Source of the DNA: MH13 sp039026935 | GTDB taxonomy: Bacteria; Pseudomonadota; Alphaproteobacteria; Rhizobiales; MH13 | NCBI GenBank assembly: GCA_039026935.1 | Contig: JBCCLK010000002.1 | Span: 62,001-126,000 of the forward strand | Direction of reading: 5' to 3' | Length of the DNA: 64,000 nt | In this document: positions 9,346-17,857 of the stretch, one piece after another | Numbering within the stretch: the stretch's first letter is position 1 | Layout of the letters: each line of letters opens with the position of its first letter | The notes under the pieces: model-generated | What the model saw: the letters and a program-made list of their open reading frames with translations, nothing else | What the model was told of the DNA's origin: nothing | Databases searched by the model: none | Position numbers and translations under genes: made by a program

Positions 9346-10086
9346 TTATTCCGCTTCAACAGGCGTCTCCTGGGCCAAAAGACGACGCAGCAGGCCATCG
9401 CGGCCATCTGGCGGAGCTAAGCCGCGGGGGGCCCAGACATTGCGGTCCAGGAAGAACGCGGTGAGGCGAAACGCATCGCCCAATGCCGCGCTATCGCAGG
9501 TTTCAAGCGAGCCTCTGAAGAAGGCGGGAAGTTTTAGAAGTTTGGCTTTGTAGGGCTCACCTGCTTGTGCGCTCACAGCACGGCCAGACTTTGGCGAGAC
9601 GAAGACAAGATCATCCTGAGCTCCCGTGGCTGCACAGCAGGACAGATCAAGCCCGAAGCCCAACTCTTCCAGAAGCGTCAGCTCAAACCGTGCCACAAGC
9701 GCGCCGAGAGTGAGACGTTCATCAGGATGATCGAGGATGAGCTCCATTAGATCGTAGAGCCTTGGGTGTGGATCGCGTTCTGGGACGAGCCGCAGATGCG
9801 TTGCGCAAAGCTGTGCGGCCAGCAGTGCTTCCGGGCGCTCCATGAGGAAGCCACCGCGCAGGCGTTCACCGTCCACCTGAAACAGGCCCAGATGCTCGTG
9901 AAGCCTTGCGCGCCACGTAAGTGTCAGCGCGTTGCCGACTTGCAGGAGAGCTGCCATCCGGCGCGATCGTCCGCCGCGAACAAGCCCTAAATGCCGTCCA
10001 CGGTCACGGGTCATCACCTCCAAAATGAGGTTGGCCTCGCCATGGCGCTTGGCGCCAAGAACCGTTCCAGATTCGCTCCACTCCAT
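9346..10086 (-). CDS. recO: DNA repair protein RecO
   Basis: RecO helps load RecA onto SSB-coated single-stranded DNA in RecFOR recombination. The 246-residue product opens with the OB-fold segment ESGTVLGAKRHGEANLILEV and RGRHLGLVRGG, followed by the helical part with LYDLMELILDHPDERLTL. It lies 18 bp downstream of era on the same strand, the usual era-recO order. Confidence 0.93.
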   Translation of the reverse strand: MEWSESGTVLGAKRHGEANLILEVMTRDRGRHLGLVRGGRSRRMAALLQVGNALTLTWRARLHEHLGLFQVDGERLRGGFLMERPEALLAAQLCATHLRLVPERDPHPRLYDLMELILDHPDERLTLGALVARFELTLLEELGFGLDLSCCAATGAQDDLVFVSPKSGRAVSAQAGEPYKAKLLKLPAFFRGSLETCDSAALGDAFRLTAFFLDRNVWAPRGLAPPDGRDGLLRRLLAQETPVEAE

Positions 10087-10104
10087 AGTGGCTAGTGTCG
10101 CGCG

Positions 10105-11055
10105 CTAGCCTTGAAACTCAAGACCCATCTCATTGTAGCGTTCCGGATCACTCGCCCAGTTGGGGCGAACCTTCACAAACAAGAAAAGATGCACCGGCGC
10201 CTCGACCGCCTGCGAGATTGCTTTGCGAGCGTGCATAGAGATCCATTTGATCGTCTGGCCACCTTTGCCAAGCACGATCTTTTTCTGGCTATCGCGCTCC
10301 ACATAGATGGTCTGCTCCACACGGTGACCCTTTGGACCGGTTTTCCAATCTTCCGTAACCACATGAGAGACGTAGGGCAGTTCTTGGTGCAACCGCTCAT
10401 ACAGCTTCTCACGGGTCAGTTCGGCGGCAAGCATCCGCATCGGCAAATCTGAAAGCTGGTCCTCAGGATAAAGCCATGGACCAGGCTTTACCGTCCGTCG
10501 AAGTGCCGCAACCAGCGCATCGCACCCCTCACCTGTCAGCGCGGAGACTGGAAAGGTCTCGTCGAAGGCAAGTTGCTCGTTCAAAGCCGCTATGAGCGGG
10601 AGAAGCTGAGCCTGATCGATCTGGTCGATCTTGTTGAGGACGAGCCATTTAGGCTGTCTGAGACCTTTCAAGCCTTCTAATGCGGTTTCGACCACCTCAG
10701 ACAGGCCTTTGGAGGCATCAATCAGGAAGCAGACGCACTCGGCGTCTTTCGCGCCCGACCAAGCGGTGGTGACCATCGCACGATCAAGGGCGCGCTTAGG
10801 CTGAAACAGGCCCGGCGTGTCTACGAAGACAACCTGCGTTTCTTCAAAGATCGCTATGCCGCGAATGAGCGAACGAGTCGTCTGTACCTTATGCGAAACA
10901 ATGGCGACCTTGGACCCAACAAGACGGTTGAGAAGGGTGGACTTACCAGCATTGGTCGGCCCCATCAGCGCGACGAAGCCTGCCCTCGTCTCATCGTAGA
11001 TCTCTTCGCTGCCATGCTGAGAGGTGGCGGACTCTAAGATCGGGTCAATGGTCAT
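10105..11055 (-). CDS. era: GTPase Era
   Basis: An essential GTPase that binds the 3' end of 16S rRNA in 30S maturation. The 316-residue product has G1 GPTNAGKST (32-40), G3 DTPG (79-82) and G4 NKID (141-144). A C-terminal KH RNA-binding domain has IVLGKGGQTIKWIS around 260-273. The extra 20 residues before the G domain are a modest extension. Its ATG overlaps the rnc stop as ATGA, so translation is probably coupled to rnc. Confidence 0.97.
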   Translation of the reverse strand: MTIDPILESATSQHGSEEIYDETRAGFVALMGPTNAGKSTLLNRLVGSKVAIVSHKVQTTRSLIRGIAIFEETQVVFVDTPGLFQPKRALDRAMVTTAWSGAKDAECVCFLIDASKGLSEVVETALEGLKGLRQPKWLVLNKIDQIDQAQLLPLIAALNEQLAFDETFPVSALTGEGCDALVAALRRTVKPGPWLYPEDQLSDLPMRMLAAELTREKLYERLHQELPYVSHVVTEDWKTGPKGHRVEQTIYVERDSQKKIVLGKGGQTIKWISMHARKAISQAVEAPVHLFLFVKVRPNWASDPERYNEMGLEFQG

Positions 11056-11768
11056 TGCTTACTTCCTGCCTTCGCCCCTTGCGGTTCCTTCCAAACGCCC
11101 TCGCGGACCAACATGGCCTCAGCAGCCGACTGCTGTGCATCACGTTTGGACGTGCCGCGCGCGACAACTGAAGCGGCACCTTCAACATCAACACGTATCT
11201 CAAAAATCGGCGCGTGGTCTGGGCCATCCCGGCCTATATCGGTGTAAACTGGCGTTGCCTTGTGGCGGGCATGGGCCCATTCCTGCAAGGCTGTTTTGGG
11301 ATCACGCCTTGCTGCGCTTTTATCGTCTAAAAGATCAAGCCATTGGGTGAGAATGAAACGCCTGGCCACATCAAGCCCACCATCGAGATAAAGTGCTGCG
11401 ATCAACGCTTCACACACATCAGCCAGTACCGCACGTGCGGCCCGAGTCTCGCAGCGAACATCAAGATCGTCGGTTAAAACGTGCGCGTCGATCCCGACTT
11501 TTCTGGCGATATTCGCGCAGGTTTCCGCACGCACCAGGTGATTGAGACGACGCGCCATCTCACCTTCCTCGGCGGATGGAAAACGCTCCATCAGTGTATC
11601 GGCTATAACCAACGCCAAAATGCGGTCGCCCAGAAACTCGTAGCGCTGATAGGTACTGGTGACGTCGCGCTGCCCACCAGCAAAGCTTGCATGGGTCAGC
11701 GCGGTCTTAAGGTGAGACTGATCCTGGAAGTTATGCCCGAGGGCCGCTTCCAGCGCTTCAAATCCCAT
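11052..11768 (-). CDS. rnc: Ribonuclease III
   Basis: Double-strand-specific endonuclease for rRNA and mRNA processing. The 238-residue product has the catalytic signature YQRYEFLGDRILALVIADTL and the second acidic cluster ADVCEALIAALYLDGG, then a C-terminal dsRNA-binding domain (about 155-225, ending GTSKRDAQQSAAEAML). The frame stays open 40 codons further upstream, but those codons lie inside lepB and encode nothing family-like. The ATG at 11768 (MGFEALEAALG) was therefore chosen; it overlaps the lepB end by 11 bp. It is ATGA-coupled to era downstream. Confidence 0.95.
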   Translation of the reverse strand: MGFEALEAALGHNFQDQSHLKTALTHASFAGGQRDVTSTYQRYEFLGDRILALVIADTLMERFPSAEEGEMARRLNHLVRAETCANIARKVGIDAHVLTDDLDVRCETRAARAVLADVCEALIAALYLDGGLDVARRFILTQWLDLLDDKSAARRDPKTALQEWAHARHKATPVYTDIGRDGPDHAPIFEIRVDVEGAASVVARGTSKRDAQQSAAEAMLVREGVWKEPQGAKAGSKQ

Positions 11769-12534
11769 TAAAAAGCCGGTCTGTGCGCAAGCTCGACGGC
11801 CAGCGCCAAATTTGCCAAGGCGATGCGCCTTCTGCCATCGAGAAGAAAATGAGGTCAGCGCGACCCACAAAATTCTCCAACGGCACATAGCCCACGACCA
11901 GCGTGCGGCTATCGGTTGAGTTGTCCCGGTTGTCGCCCATCATGAAATAGTTGCCTTCCGGCACGACGTAAGGCTCTGAGGATGTATCGAGTATGGAGTT
12001 TTGCGCAAGATCGAGCACCTCGTAGCTCACCCCATTGGGCAAAGTCTCGCGGTACTGCGTGACTGTCCGACCCGTTTCGGGATGCACAAAATCTGCGACC
12101 TGCTCACGCTCGACGGGATCACCATTGATGAAGATAGCGCCGTTTTGCAGTTCAATCGTGTCGCCGGGCAAACCAATGACGCGCTTGATGTAGTCGGTCG
12201 ATCCGTCAGCTGGCAGCTTAAACACGGCGACATCGCCACGCTCAGGCTCTGACCCCAAAATCCTGCCGTCGAAAAGGTCCGGATTGAAGGGGATGGAATA
12301 GCGCGAAAAACCGTAGGCGAACTTGTTGGCGAACAGATAGTCACCGATCAACAAGGTTCCGACCATGGAGGACGACGGGATCACAAACGGCTGGAACAAG
12401 AACGTGCGGATGACGAGCGCTATCGCAAATGCTTGGAGGAGCACGACGATCGTTTCCCAAAGCTCGCTCTTTTTCTTGGCGGGCTCATCGCCAGAGCTAC
12501 CGGTGCTGTCGTCGACGGGGCTTTCCTGCGCCAT
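11758..12534 (-). CDS. lepB: Signal peptidase I
   Basis: Membrane-bound serine/lysine-dyad protease that removes signal peptides from exported proteins. The 258-residue product has a charged cytosolic N-terminus, one membrane helix (about 28-47), box B PSSSMVGTLLIGD with nucleophile Ser56, box D DYIKRVIGLPGD with general base Lys117, and box E GDNRDNSTDSR. The box-B residues after the serine-methionine are V-G-T rather than the usual x-P-T. Its 3' end overlaps rnc by 11 bp. Confidence 0.96.
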   Translation of the reverse strand: MAQESPVDDSTGSSGDEPAKKKSELWETIVVLLQAFAIALVIRTFLFQPFVIPSSSMVGTLLIGDYLFANKFAYGFSRYSIPFNPDLFDGRILGSEPERGDVAVFKLPADGSTDYIKRVIGLPGDTIELQNGAIFINGDPVEREQVADFVHPETGRTVTQYRETLPNGVSYEVLDLAQNSILDTSSEPYVVPEGNYFMMGDNRDNSTDSRTLVVGYVPLENFVGRADLIFFSMAEGASPWQIWRWPSSLRTDRLFNGI

Positions 12535-12877
12535 GCGATGCGTGCCTTTTTGCTGTCAGCCCGCTATCGGGCAAAGTCGTCGTGGCCAAAGGCGGCCATC
12601 AAGGTTTGTGCCCATGTCGTGGCTTCAGCCTAACAAGTCAACCGTCCGTGCGGGTGACATACCCTTTCTAGAGCGTTTCTGGTGAGCGTCGAGTCGCCCG
12701 AAACGCTCCAACTCTTTGTTTTGTCGCATGTTCCAGGCGCGAAACCACGCACACTTTCGCTGAACATGCTCTAGGTCCAAAGATGACCGTATCACGGCGG
12801 GTGAACTTTGGCTTGAGACCTCAAGTCTGAAGGGTTCAAGTCTGCGGGTTCAAGTCCGGGGGCTTAAGTCGAGCAGC
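12535..12877. other. 343-bp gap between acpS and lepB holding two kinds of repeats
   Basis: No gene was seen. The interval contains a 107-bp dispersed repeat (12668-12774) and a short tandem array (12821-12885) running into acpS. The lepB ribosome site and any secondary promoter must lie at its low-coordinate end. Confidence 0.7.
12668..12774 (-). repeat. Dispersed CTAGAG...CTCTAG element, copy A (107 bp)
   Basis: Bounded by CTAGAG and CTCTAG. It contains two internal hairpins: GAGCGTTTC with GAAACGCTC near 12670-12708, and GAACATGC with GCATGTTC on the other half (the plus strand shows GCATGTTC near 12726-12733 and GAACATGC near 12762-12769). A conserved CAAAACAAAG linker (minus-strand reading) joins them. 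Read on the minus strand it aligns along its whole length with the copies at 23108 and 29791. The two-hairpin layout resembles intergenic repeats frequent in Hyphomicrobiales genomes. Confidence 0.8.
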
Positions 12878-12885
12878 TCAAATCG
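12821..12885. repeat. Degenerate 14-15 bp tandem array at the acpS 3' end
   Basis: Units beginning T[CT]AAGTC start at 12821, 12836, 12850 and 12864, with spacings of 15, 14 and 14. A fifth partial unit (TCAAATCG) begins at 12878 and is itself the acpS stop codon plus its last codons. The array thus looks like an expansion of the acpS terminus into the intergenic region. No function is visible. Confidence 0.7.
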
Positions 12886-13279
12886 TTGGCAGCGCCTCAA
12901 TGATCACAAAGGCCTGTGCGTACGGGAAGTCATCGGTGATGGTCACATGGATAACTGGTTCGTGCCCGTCTGGCATCAACCGGTCGAGTTGCTTTTTGGC
13001 GCCGCCAGTTAAAAGCATCGTCGGCGCACCATTCGGTTTGTTTACCACGCCCATATCGCGCCAGAATACGCCGTTGGTTAATCCGGTACCCAGGGCTTTT
13101 GCGCACGCTTCCTTGGCGGCGAAGCGTTTTGCGTAAGATGCTGCGCGTTGTCTGCGAGCATCTGATTTGAACTGTTCGACCGACGTGAACACCCGGTTGG
13201 TGAAGCGGGCGCCGAACCGTTCCAATGTCGCCTCAACGCGGCGTATGTCGCACAGATCACTGCCAAGACCGATGATCAT
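12878..13279 (-). CDS. acpS: Holo-[acyl-carrier-protein] synthase
   Basis: Transfers 4'-phosphopantetheine from CoA to acyl carrier protein. The 133-residue product has the N-terminal magnesium motif IIGLGSDLCDIRRVE (Asp8) and the second signature KRFAAKEACAKALGTG with the metal-binding Glu. It lies between pyrE and lepB on the same strand. Its last codons form part of the tandem array at 12821-12885. Confidence 0.95.
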   Translation of the reverse strand: MIIGLGSDLCDIRRVEATLERFGARFTNRVFTSVEQFKSDARRQRAASYAKRFAAKEACAKALGTGLTNGVFWRDMGVVNKPNGAPTMLLTGGAKKQLDRLMPDGHEPVIHVTITDDFPYAQAFVIIEALPTI

Positions 13280-13401
13280 AGGGCTGGCGCTCTTTCGATG
13301 AGTTGGACATCATTGTGGCTGCAGGCGGCACTACAGCTTTTGCTAACACTGGTGTATGATGTGGAGCCGATCACTGTATGGGTCAGGGGTGGCAGCCTCC
13401 A

Positions 13402-14046
13402 TCATGCAAGGCCGCGCGATCCAGGTTTGATGGCTGGAACAGCCTTTAGAGCATCCGGCAGAGCGTTAGCCGGGTAGGCTGGGACCTCATAGTCCGCAAG
13501 GGCGACCACAGGCACGCCAACGTCTGCCTTCCCAGCGGACCGGTCAATCAAGCACGCGCAGGCGACCACCTCGCCGCCCGCCTTGCTGATGGCCTCCACC
13601 GCTTCGCGCACGGAAAGACCGGTGGTGATGATGTCCTCGACGATCAAGACCTTTTCACCGGGTTTCAATGTAAAACCCCGCCGCAGGGAGAATTCACCGC
13701 CCTCACGCTCAACCCACATGTAGGGAACGCCCATCGCCCGCGCCGTCTCATAGCCGGGAACAATGGCCCCCAGCGCAGGGGCAACGATGCAATCGATTGG
13801 CTCTTGAATGTTTGCGCGAACACTATCCGCAAGCGCCTTGCAGAGCTTTTCGGTGTGTTCTGGTGAGCGGTAGACAAGAGCTTTTTGAAGAAAAATGGGG
13901 CTGTGAAGACCAGACGAGAGGATAAAGTGGCCCTCAAGGATCGCACCTTGCGAGCGAAACACCTCTAAAACCTCTTCGGTCGTCATGGGCGAAGCGGTTT
14001 CGGATGGTGCGGTTTCGGATGGTGCGGTTTCGGATTGTGCAGTCAT
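13402..14046 (-). CDS. pyrE: Orotate phosphoribosyltransferase with repeat-expanded N-terminus
   Basis: Makes OMP from orotate and PRPP in pyrimidine synthesis. The PRPP loop is LIVEDIITTGLSVREAV, and the N-terminal LEGHFILSSGLHSPIFLQK fits the family. In-frame ATGs lie at 14112, 14046 and 13986. The family normally begins near MTTEEVLEVF, which is the 13986 ATG (194 residues). The 14046 ATG adds a SETAP-repeat leader encoded by three 15-bp tandem repeats. I list 14046 (214 residues) because AGAGAA lies upstream of it; the 13986 start is a serious alternative. Confidence 0.9.
   Translation of the reverse strand: MTAQSETAPSETAPSETASPMTTEEVLEVFRSQGAILEGHFILSSGLHSPIFLQKALVYRSPEHTEKLCKALADSVRANIQEPIDCIVAPALGAIVPGYETARAMGVPYMWVEREGGEFSLRRGFTLKPGEKVLIVEDIITTGLSVREAVEAISKAGGEVVACACLIDRSAGKADVGVPVVALADYEVPAYPANALPDALKAVPAIKPGSRGLA
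13994..14038. repeat. Three tandem 15-bp repeats in the pyrE leader
   Basis: Units at 13994-14008, 14009-14023 and 14024-14038. The first two are identical and the third differs by one base. Read on the minus strand in the pyrE frame each gives the pentapeptide SETAP-type unit. A unit of exactly five codons means copy-number change would keep the frame while altering the distance between the possible starts at 14046 and 13986. Confidence 0.9.
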
Positions 14047-14150
14047 GGGGTTCTCTGGGACTGTTCGATCCGCTGGGGTTATCGGTATGTAGAGCGGCTC
14101 GCAAGCCGCCAAAACTCACTCTTTGAGCGCTGTTGAAGGCGTGCAATCCT

Positions 14151-16376
14151 CTAGCCGTCAGCGCGCTCAGCCTCATTCACCTCCGAGCAAGCGCGCATCT
14201 GCGCCAGAATACGGTGCAGGTGCGTCGCATCGTGAACGTCAAGCTCAAACAAAAGCTCGTGGAAGTCCGTTCCCTTGCGCGTCATGATAAGGTTTTCGAT
14301 ATTGCCACTATGGCTTGCCACGATCGACGCGATCGTTGCCAGTGACCCTGGTTCATTCAAGGTCACGACACGGATACGAGCGGTGAAGCGCTGTGTTTCT
14401 TCAGGATCTAAATCCCAACGCACATCAAGCCAACGGTCCGGCGCATTCTCAAACGCCGCAAGCGCTTTGGCGTGAATGGGATAGATCGTCACGCCTTCAC
14501 CCGGTGTAACGATACCAACGATACGGTCACCTGGAATTGGCGGTTCTTCGCTTGAAAATTTGACGGGCATGGACGCATCCAGCCCGCGTACCGGCGCGCG
14601 GGCCCCGTTTTCCCCAACATGAAAAGTTTCGGCCCTTTCACCTGGAATGCGAAACTGGATGGATTCGACATCTGGCAACGCGAACCATCCCTGGTCCGCC
14701 GCTGGGGCAGGTCCTGATTGAATGTTGATGTCATCTGGGTAAAGCGCGGCCAAAACTGAGCGGGAGGAAAGTTCGCCTCGCCCCACGGCCGTGAGAGCAT
14801 CCTCCACGGAGCGATGTGCAAGTTTTGAAAGAACAGGTTCCAGCGCGGCCTCTTCAAACGGCTTATCAGCACGCTCAAAAGCACGCTGCACCACTTCGCG
14901 GCCAAGGCCCAGATACTGCCTTCGTACCGCCTGTCGTGTGGCGCGGCGTATGGCAGCACGCGCCTTGCCGGTACGCGCGATCTGCTCCCAAGCAGGCGGT
15001 GGAACCTGCGCGCGGGAGGTGATGATCTCCACCTGATCGCCATTCTTCAACTTGGTCATGAGCGGCGAGAGATGGCCATTGATTTTGGAACCAACACACG
15101 TATCGCCAATCTGCGTGTGAACGGCATAGGCAAAGTCGATCGGTGTTGCTCCGTGGGGAAGCGGTATGACGCGCCCTTTTGGCGTGAAGCAGAAAACCTG
15201 ATCGCGGAACAGTTCCAGCTTGGTGTTTTCCAAGAACTCTTCGGCTGTGTCGTCACCATCAAGCATTTCAACTGTTTGCCGGATCCACGCGAACGAGCGG
15301 CTATCGCGGCGCAAGGCTTCCAAATCGCTCGGCGAGCCAGCGATGCCATCCTTATAAAAGCCGTGGCCGGCAATCCCGTATTCAGCTACGGCGTGCATGG
15401 CGTGATCACGGATCTGCAGTTCAACGCGCTGGGAGAACGGGCCTATAATCGTGGTGTGCAGCGACTGATAATCATTCTGCTTTGGAACGGAGATATAGTC
15501 CTTGAACCTCTCCGGCACGCACTGCCAACTGGTGTGAACGATCCCAAGCGCGCGGTAGCAGGCAGTCGTGTTCGCCACGATGACACGGATCGCATAGAGA
15601 TCGGTCAACTGATCGAAAGACAGTTTCTTTCGGATCATCTTCTCGTAGATGGAGTACGGTTTTTTCTGCCGACCGGTCACCTCGGATGCAAGACCATAGT
15701 CATGCAGCTTGGCCTGAACCGTTTCCACGATTGTTCCAATAACAGCATCAGAACGTGCGGCCTGTTCAGCTAGACGATCGACGACGATCTGACGATTTTC
15801 AGGATCGAGAATTGCAAACGACAGGTCTTCAAGCTCGTCGCGTACCGACTGCATACCGATACGACCGGCAAGAGGTGCGTAAATTTCCATCGTTTCGCGC
15901 GCAATGCGGATACGCTTGTCTGCGCGCATAACACCGAGCGTGCGCATATTATGGAGACGATCAGCCAGCTTAACGAGGAGCACACGCACATCATCGGAAA
16001 TGGCCAGGAACAGCTTGCGCAGGTTTTCACCCTGCTTGGCTTCCGATGTGATGAAATCAAGCCTTTTTAGCTTGGTAAGCCCTTCAACAAGCTTTCCGAT
16101 GTCGGCCCCAAAAAGGCGGTCAATCTCATCGCGTGTGGCATCGGTGTCTTCGATGGTGTCATGCAGCAGGGCAACGGCAATTGTTGCATCATCAAGCTTC
16201 AAGTCAGTGAGAATCGCCGCCACTTCAAGCGGATGAGAAAAATAGGGGTCACCAGATGCGCGTTTTTGATGCCCATGCGCGCGCATCGCATAGACATAGG
16301 CACGATTGAGGAGGCCCTCATCGAGGCGGGGGTTGTAGCGTGCAACCCGCTCAACCAACTCGTACTGACGCATCAT
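14151..16376 (-). CDS. rel: Bifunctional (p)ppGpp synthetase/hydrolase (Rel/SpoT)
   Basis: Single long RSH enzyme controlling the stringent response. The 741-residue product has the full domain order: HD hydrolase (ARGHQ-type helix at 31-45 and HDTIED at 72-77), synthetase (NDYQSLHTTIIG near 300), TGS (FTPKGRVIPLPHGATPIDF near 400) and a C-terminal ACT domain (about 660-735, with VVTLNEPGSLATIASIVAS). The intact HDxxED suggests hydrolase activity is retained. It lies just downstream of rpoZ, the usual pairing. A GC-rich hairpin separates them. Confidence 0.96.
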   Translation of the reverse strand: MMRQYELVERVARYNPRLDEGLLNRAYVYAMRAHGHQKRASGDPYFSHPLEVAAILTDLKLDDATIAVALLHDTIEDTDATRDEIDRLFGADIGKLVEGLTKLKRLDFITSEAKQGENLRKLFLAISDDVRVLLVKLADRLHNMRTLGVMRADKRIRIARETMEIYAPLAGRIGMQSVRDELEDLSFAILDPENRQIVVDRLAEQAARSDAVIGTIVETVQAKLHDYGLASEVTGRQKKPYSIYEKMIRKKLSFDQLTDLYAIRVIVANTTACYRALGIVHTSWQCVPERFKDYISVPKQNDYQSLHTTIIGPFSQRVELQIRDHAMHAVAEYGIAGHGFYKDGIAGSPSDLEALRRDSRSFAWIRQTVEMLDGDDTAEEFLENTKLELFRDQVFCFTPKGRVIPLPHGATPIDFAYAVHTQIGDTCVGSKINGHLSPLMTKLKNGDQVEIITSRAQVPPPAWEQIARTGKARAAIRRATRQAVRRQYLGLGREVVQRAFERADKPFEEAALEPVLSKLAHRSVEDALTAVGRGELSSRSVLAALYPDDINIQSGPAPAADQGWFALPDVESIQFRIPGERAETFHVGENGARAPVRGLDASMPVKFSSEEPPIPGDRIVGIVTPGEGVTIYPIHAKALAAFENAPDRWLDVRWDLDPEETQRFTARIRVVTLNEPGSLATIASIVASHSGNIENLIMTRKGTDFHELLFELDVHDATHLHRILAQMRACSEVNEAERADG

Positions 16377-16490
16377 TGGGTGAAGGTCCAGCTTTCAAAA
16401 AAGCAAGGCGTGCTTAACGGTAGATCACGCCAGACCGGTAATTTGGCGTCTTCATCATCAGATTGCAAATGACTGATGTCTAACGCGAAA

Positions 16491-16515
16491 CGCCGGCCCA
16501 TAGAGATGGCCGGCG
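16491..16515 (-). terminator. GC-rich hairpin between rpoZ and rel
   Basis: CGCCGGCC and GGCCGGCG form a perfect 8-bp stem around a 9-base loop, 33 bp after the rpoZ stop in the direction of transcription. Only TTTCGCGTT follows on the minus strand, so it would be a leaky terminator or an mRNA-processing hairpin rather than a strong stop. Confidence 0.45.
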
Positions 16516-16548
16516 CTCGTAAACTGTACTCGGAGAGAAAAGGTGACG

Positions 16549-16962
16549 TCACATATCGTCTTTGCGCTCCGGTGGCACAATACCCTCTAGGCCGGCCAGC
16601 AATTCTTCTTCCGTCATGCGTTCAAACGACATGCCCTCGTCAGCCATGTCCGCACTGCTCGCTGTGGCGTGGGCACCGCCCATGGATTCTGGGGAAGGAA
16701 TGAGAGGTATGACATCCTCTTCGGGCTCATCAACTTCCACCTGAGTCTGAAGCGAGTGGATGAGTTGCTCTTCCAAGTCGCCAGGAAGAATTGTTTCTTC
16801 TGCGATTTCACGAAGCGCAACCACAGGGTTCTTGTCACGATCTCGGTCGATGGTGAGTTCAGCACCCGATGAAATCAGACGGGCGCGGTGCGCGGCCAGC
16901 AAGATGAGATCGAAACGATTTTCAACCTTGTCGACGCAGTCTTCGACAGTCACACGAGCCAT
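16549..16962 (-). CDS. rpoZ: RNA polymerase omega subunit
   Basis: Assembly and stability subunit of RNA polymerase that binds beta-prime. The 137-residue product starts MARVTVEDCVDKVENRFDLI and continues with LAAHRARLISSG and KNPVVALREIAEETI, all family hallmarks. The last 70 residues form an acidic tail, as is usual in alphaproteobacteria. It is transcribed away from the NYN-domain gene, so the promoters lie in 16963-17179. Confidence 0.96.
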   Translation of the reverse strand: MARVTVEDCVDKVENRFDLILLAAHRARLISSGAELTIDRDRDKNPVVALREIAEETILPGDLEEQLIHSLQTQVEVDEPEEDVIPLIPSPESMGGAHATASSADMADEGMSFERMTEEELLAGLEGIVPPERKDDM

Positions 16963-17179
16963 AAGGCCCTCCTGAAACGAATGGATATGAGAGCCTCATA
17001 CGCCTTCAGCGGCACGAGCGCAAGCGGACGCGATACCGACGATCACAGCGCAATGCAGCTGATGTGCGCATTGGTCTCTCTTGTTTCTCACCGACAAGTT
17101 TTTTAGCTCGGTGTCAGGCGCAGCCAGCAGCATGATTCTTTGACCAATTTTTATCTACAGCCGTACTTGGAGCGATACT

Positions 17180-17791
17180 TTGAAAACCAATTTTCCGTTC
17201 GATGCGCGCGAGCGCGTCGCATACTTTATTGATGGCGCAAATTTTTATCAGACTGCCAGGGCTCTCAACATCGACATCGACTACCGGCGCATGCTCTCGC
17301 AGTTCGCCGGTGACGCTTATCTGGTACGGGCGCATTATTACACAGCGCTTGCTGATGATCAGGAATTCTCATCGCTAAGACCTTTGATTGACTGGCTTGA
17401 CTATAACGGCTTCCATGTCACCACGAAGCCAATGCGCGAGTTCACCGACAGTAACGGCCAACGCCGCCGGGTTCGGCCGAGTTTAGACGTTGATCTGTCC
17501 GTTGATGTTCTCACGCTCTGTCCAGAGATCAATCACGTGGTTCTCTTCACCGGAGACGGAAACTACAGATCGCTTGTTGAGGCTGTTCAAAAACAGGGCC
17601 GTAAGGTGACTGTGGTGTCTTCACTGAAAACGACACCTTCGATGATCTCTGATGATCTGCGTCGGCAGGCCGATCATTTTCTCGACCTTGCAGACCTAAC
17701 TGATCGCCTGGGACGCGCCTCGGCAGACCGCGGGTCCCGTCGTGAGCGCGACGATGACGGCTATGAGGACGATGAGTATTACGATGACTGA
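17180..17791 (+). CDS. NYN/LabA-like (DUF88) predicted ribonuclease
   Basis: A 203-residue NYN-domain protein of the LabA/DUF88 group, related to PIN-fold RNases and predicted to act on RNA. Conserved acidic residues are visible in YFIDGANFY (Asp18), RPSLDVDLSVDVLTL (Asp103, Asp105, Asp109) and LFTGDGNYRSLV (Asp126), fitting a metal-binding nuclease centre. The last 15 residues are strongly acidic (RERDDDGYEDDEYYDD). The TTG start at 17180 is supported by TTGGAG 7 bases upstream. It is divergent from rpoZ and 66 bp before the uracil-DNA glycosylase. Confidence 0.88.
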   Translation: MKTNFPFDARERVAYFIDGANFYQTARALNIDIDYRRMLSQFAGDAYLVRAHYYTALADDQEFSSLRPLIDWLDYNGFHVTTKPMREFTDSNGQRRRVRPSLDVDLSVDVLTLCPEINHVVLFTGDGNYRSLVEAVQKQGRKVTVVSSLKTTPSMISDDLRRQADHFLDLADLTDRLGRASADRGSRRERDDDGYEDDEYYDD

Positions 17792-17857
17792 TATAATCTG
17801 GGTTGGCATAAAAGCTGAAGCTATATCACCAGCGTTTTCTGTAACCGACCCTGAGCG

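Noticed and set aside
14489..15773. Long open frames on either strand overlapping rel (14489-15043 minus, 15072-15773 plus)
   Set aside because: They lie inside the complete rel gene in other frames and have no independent support.
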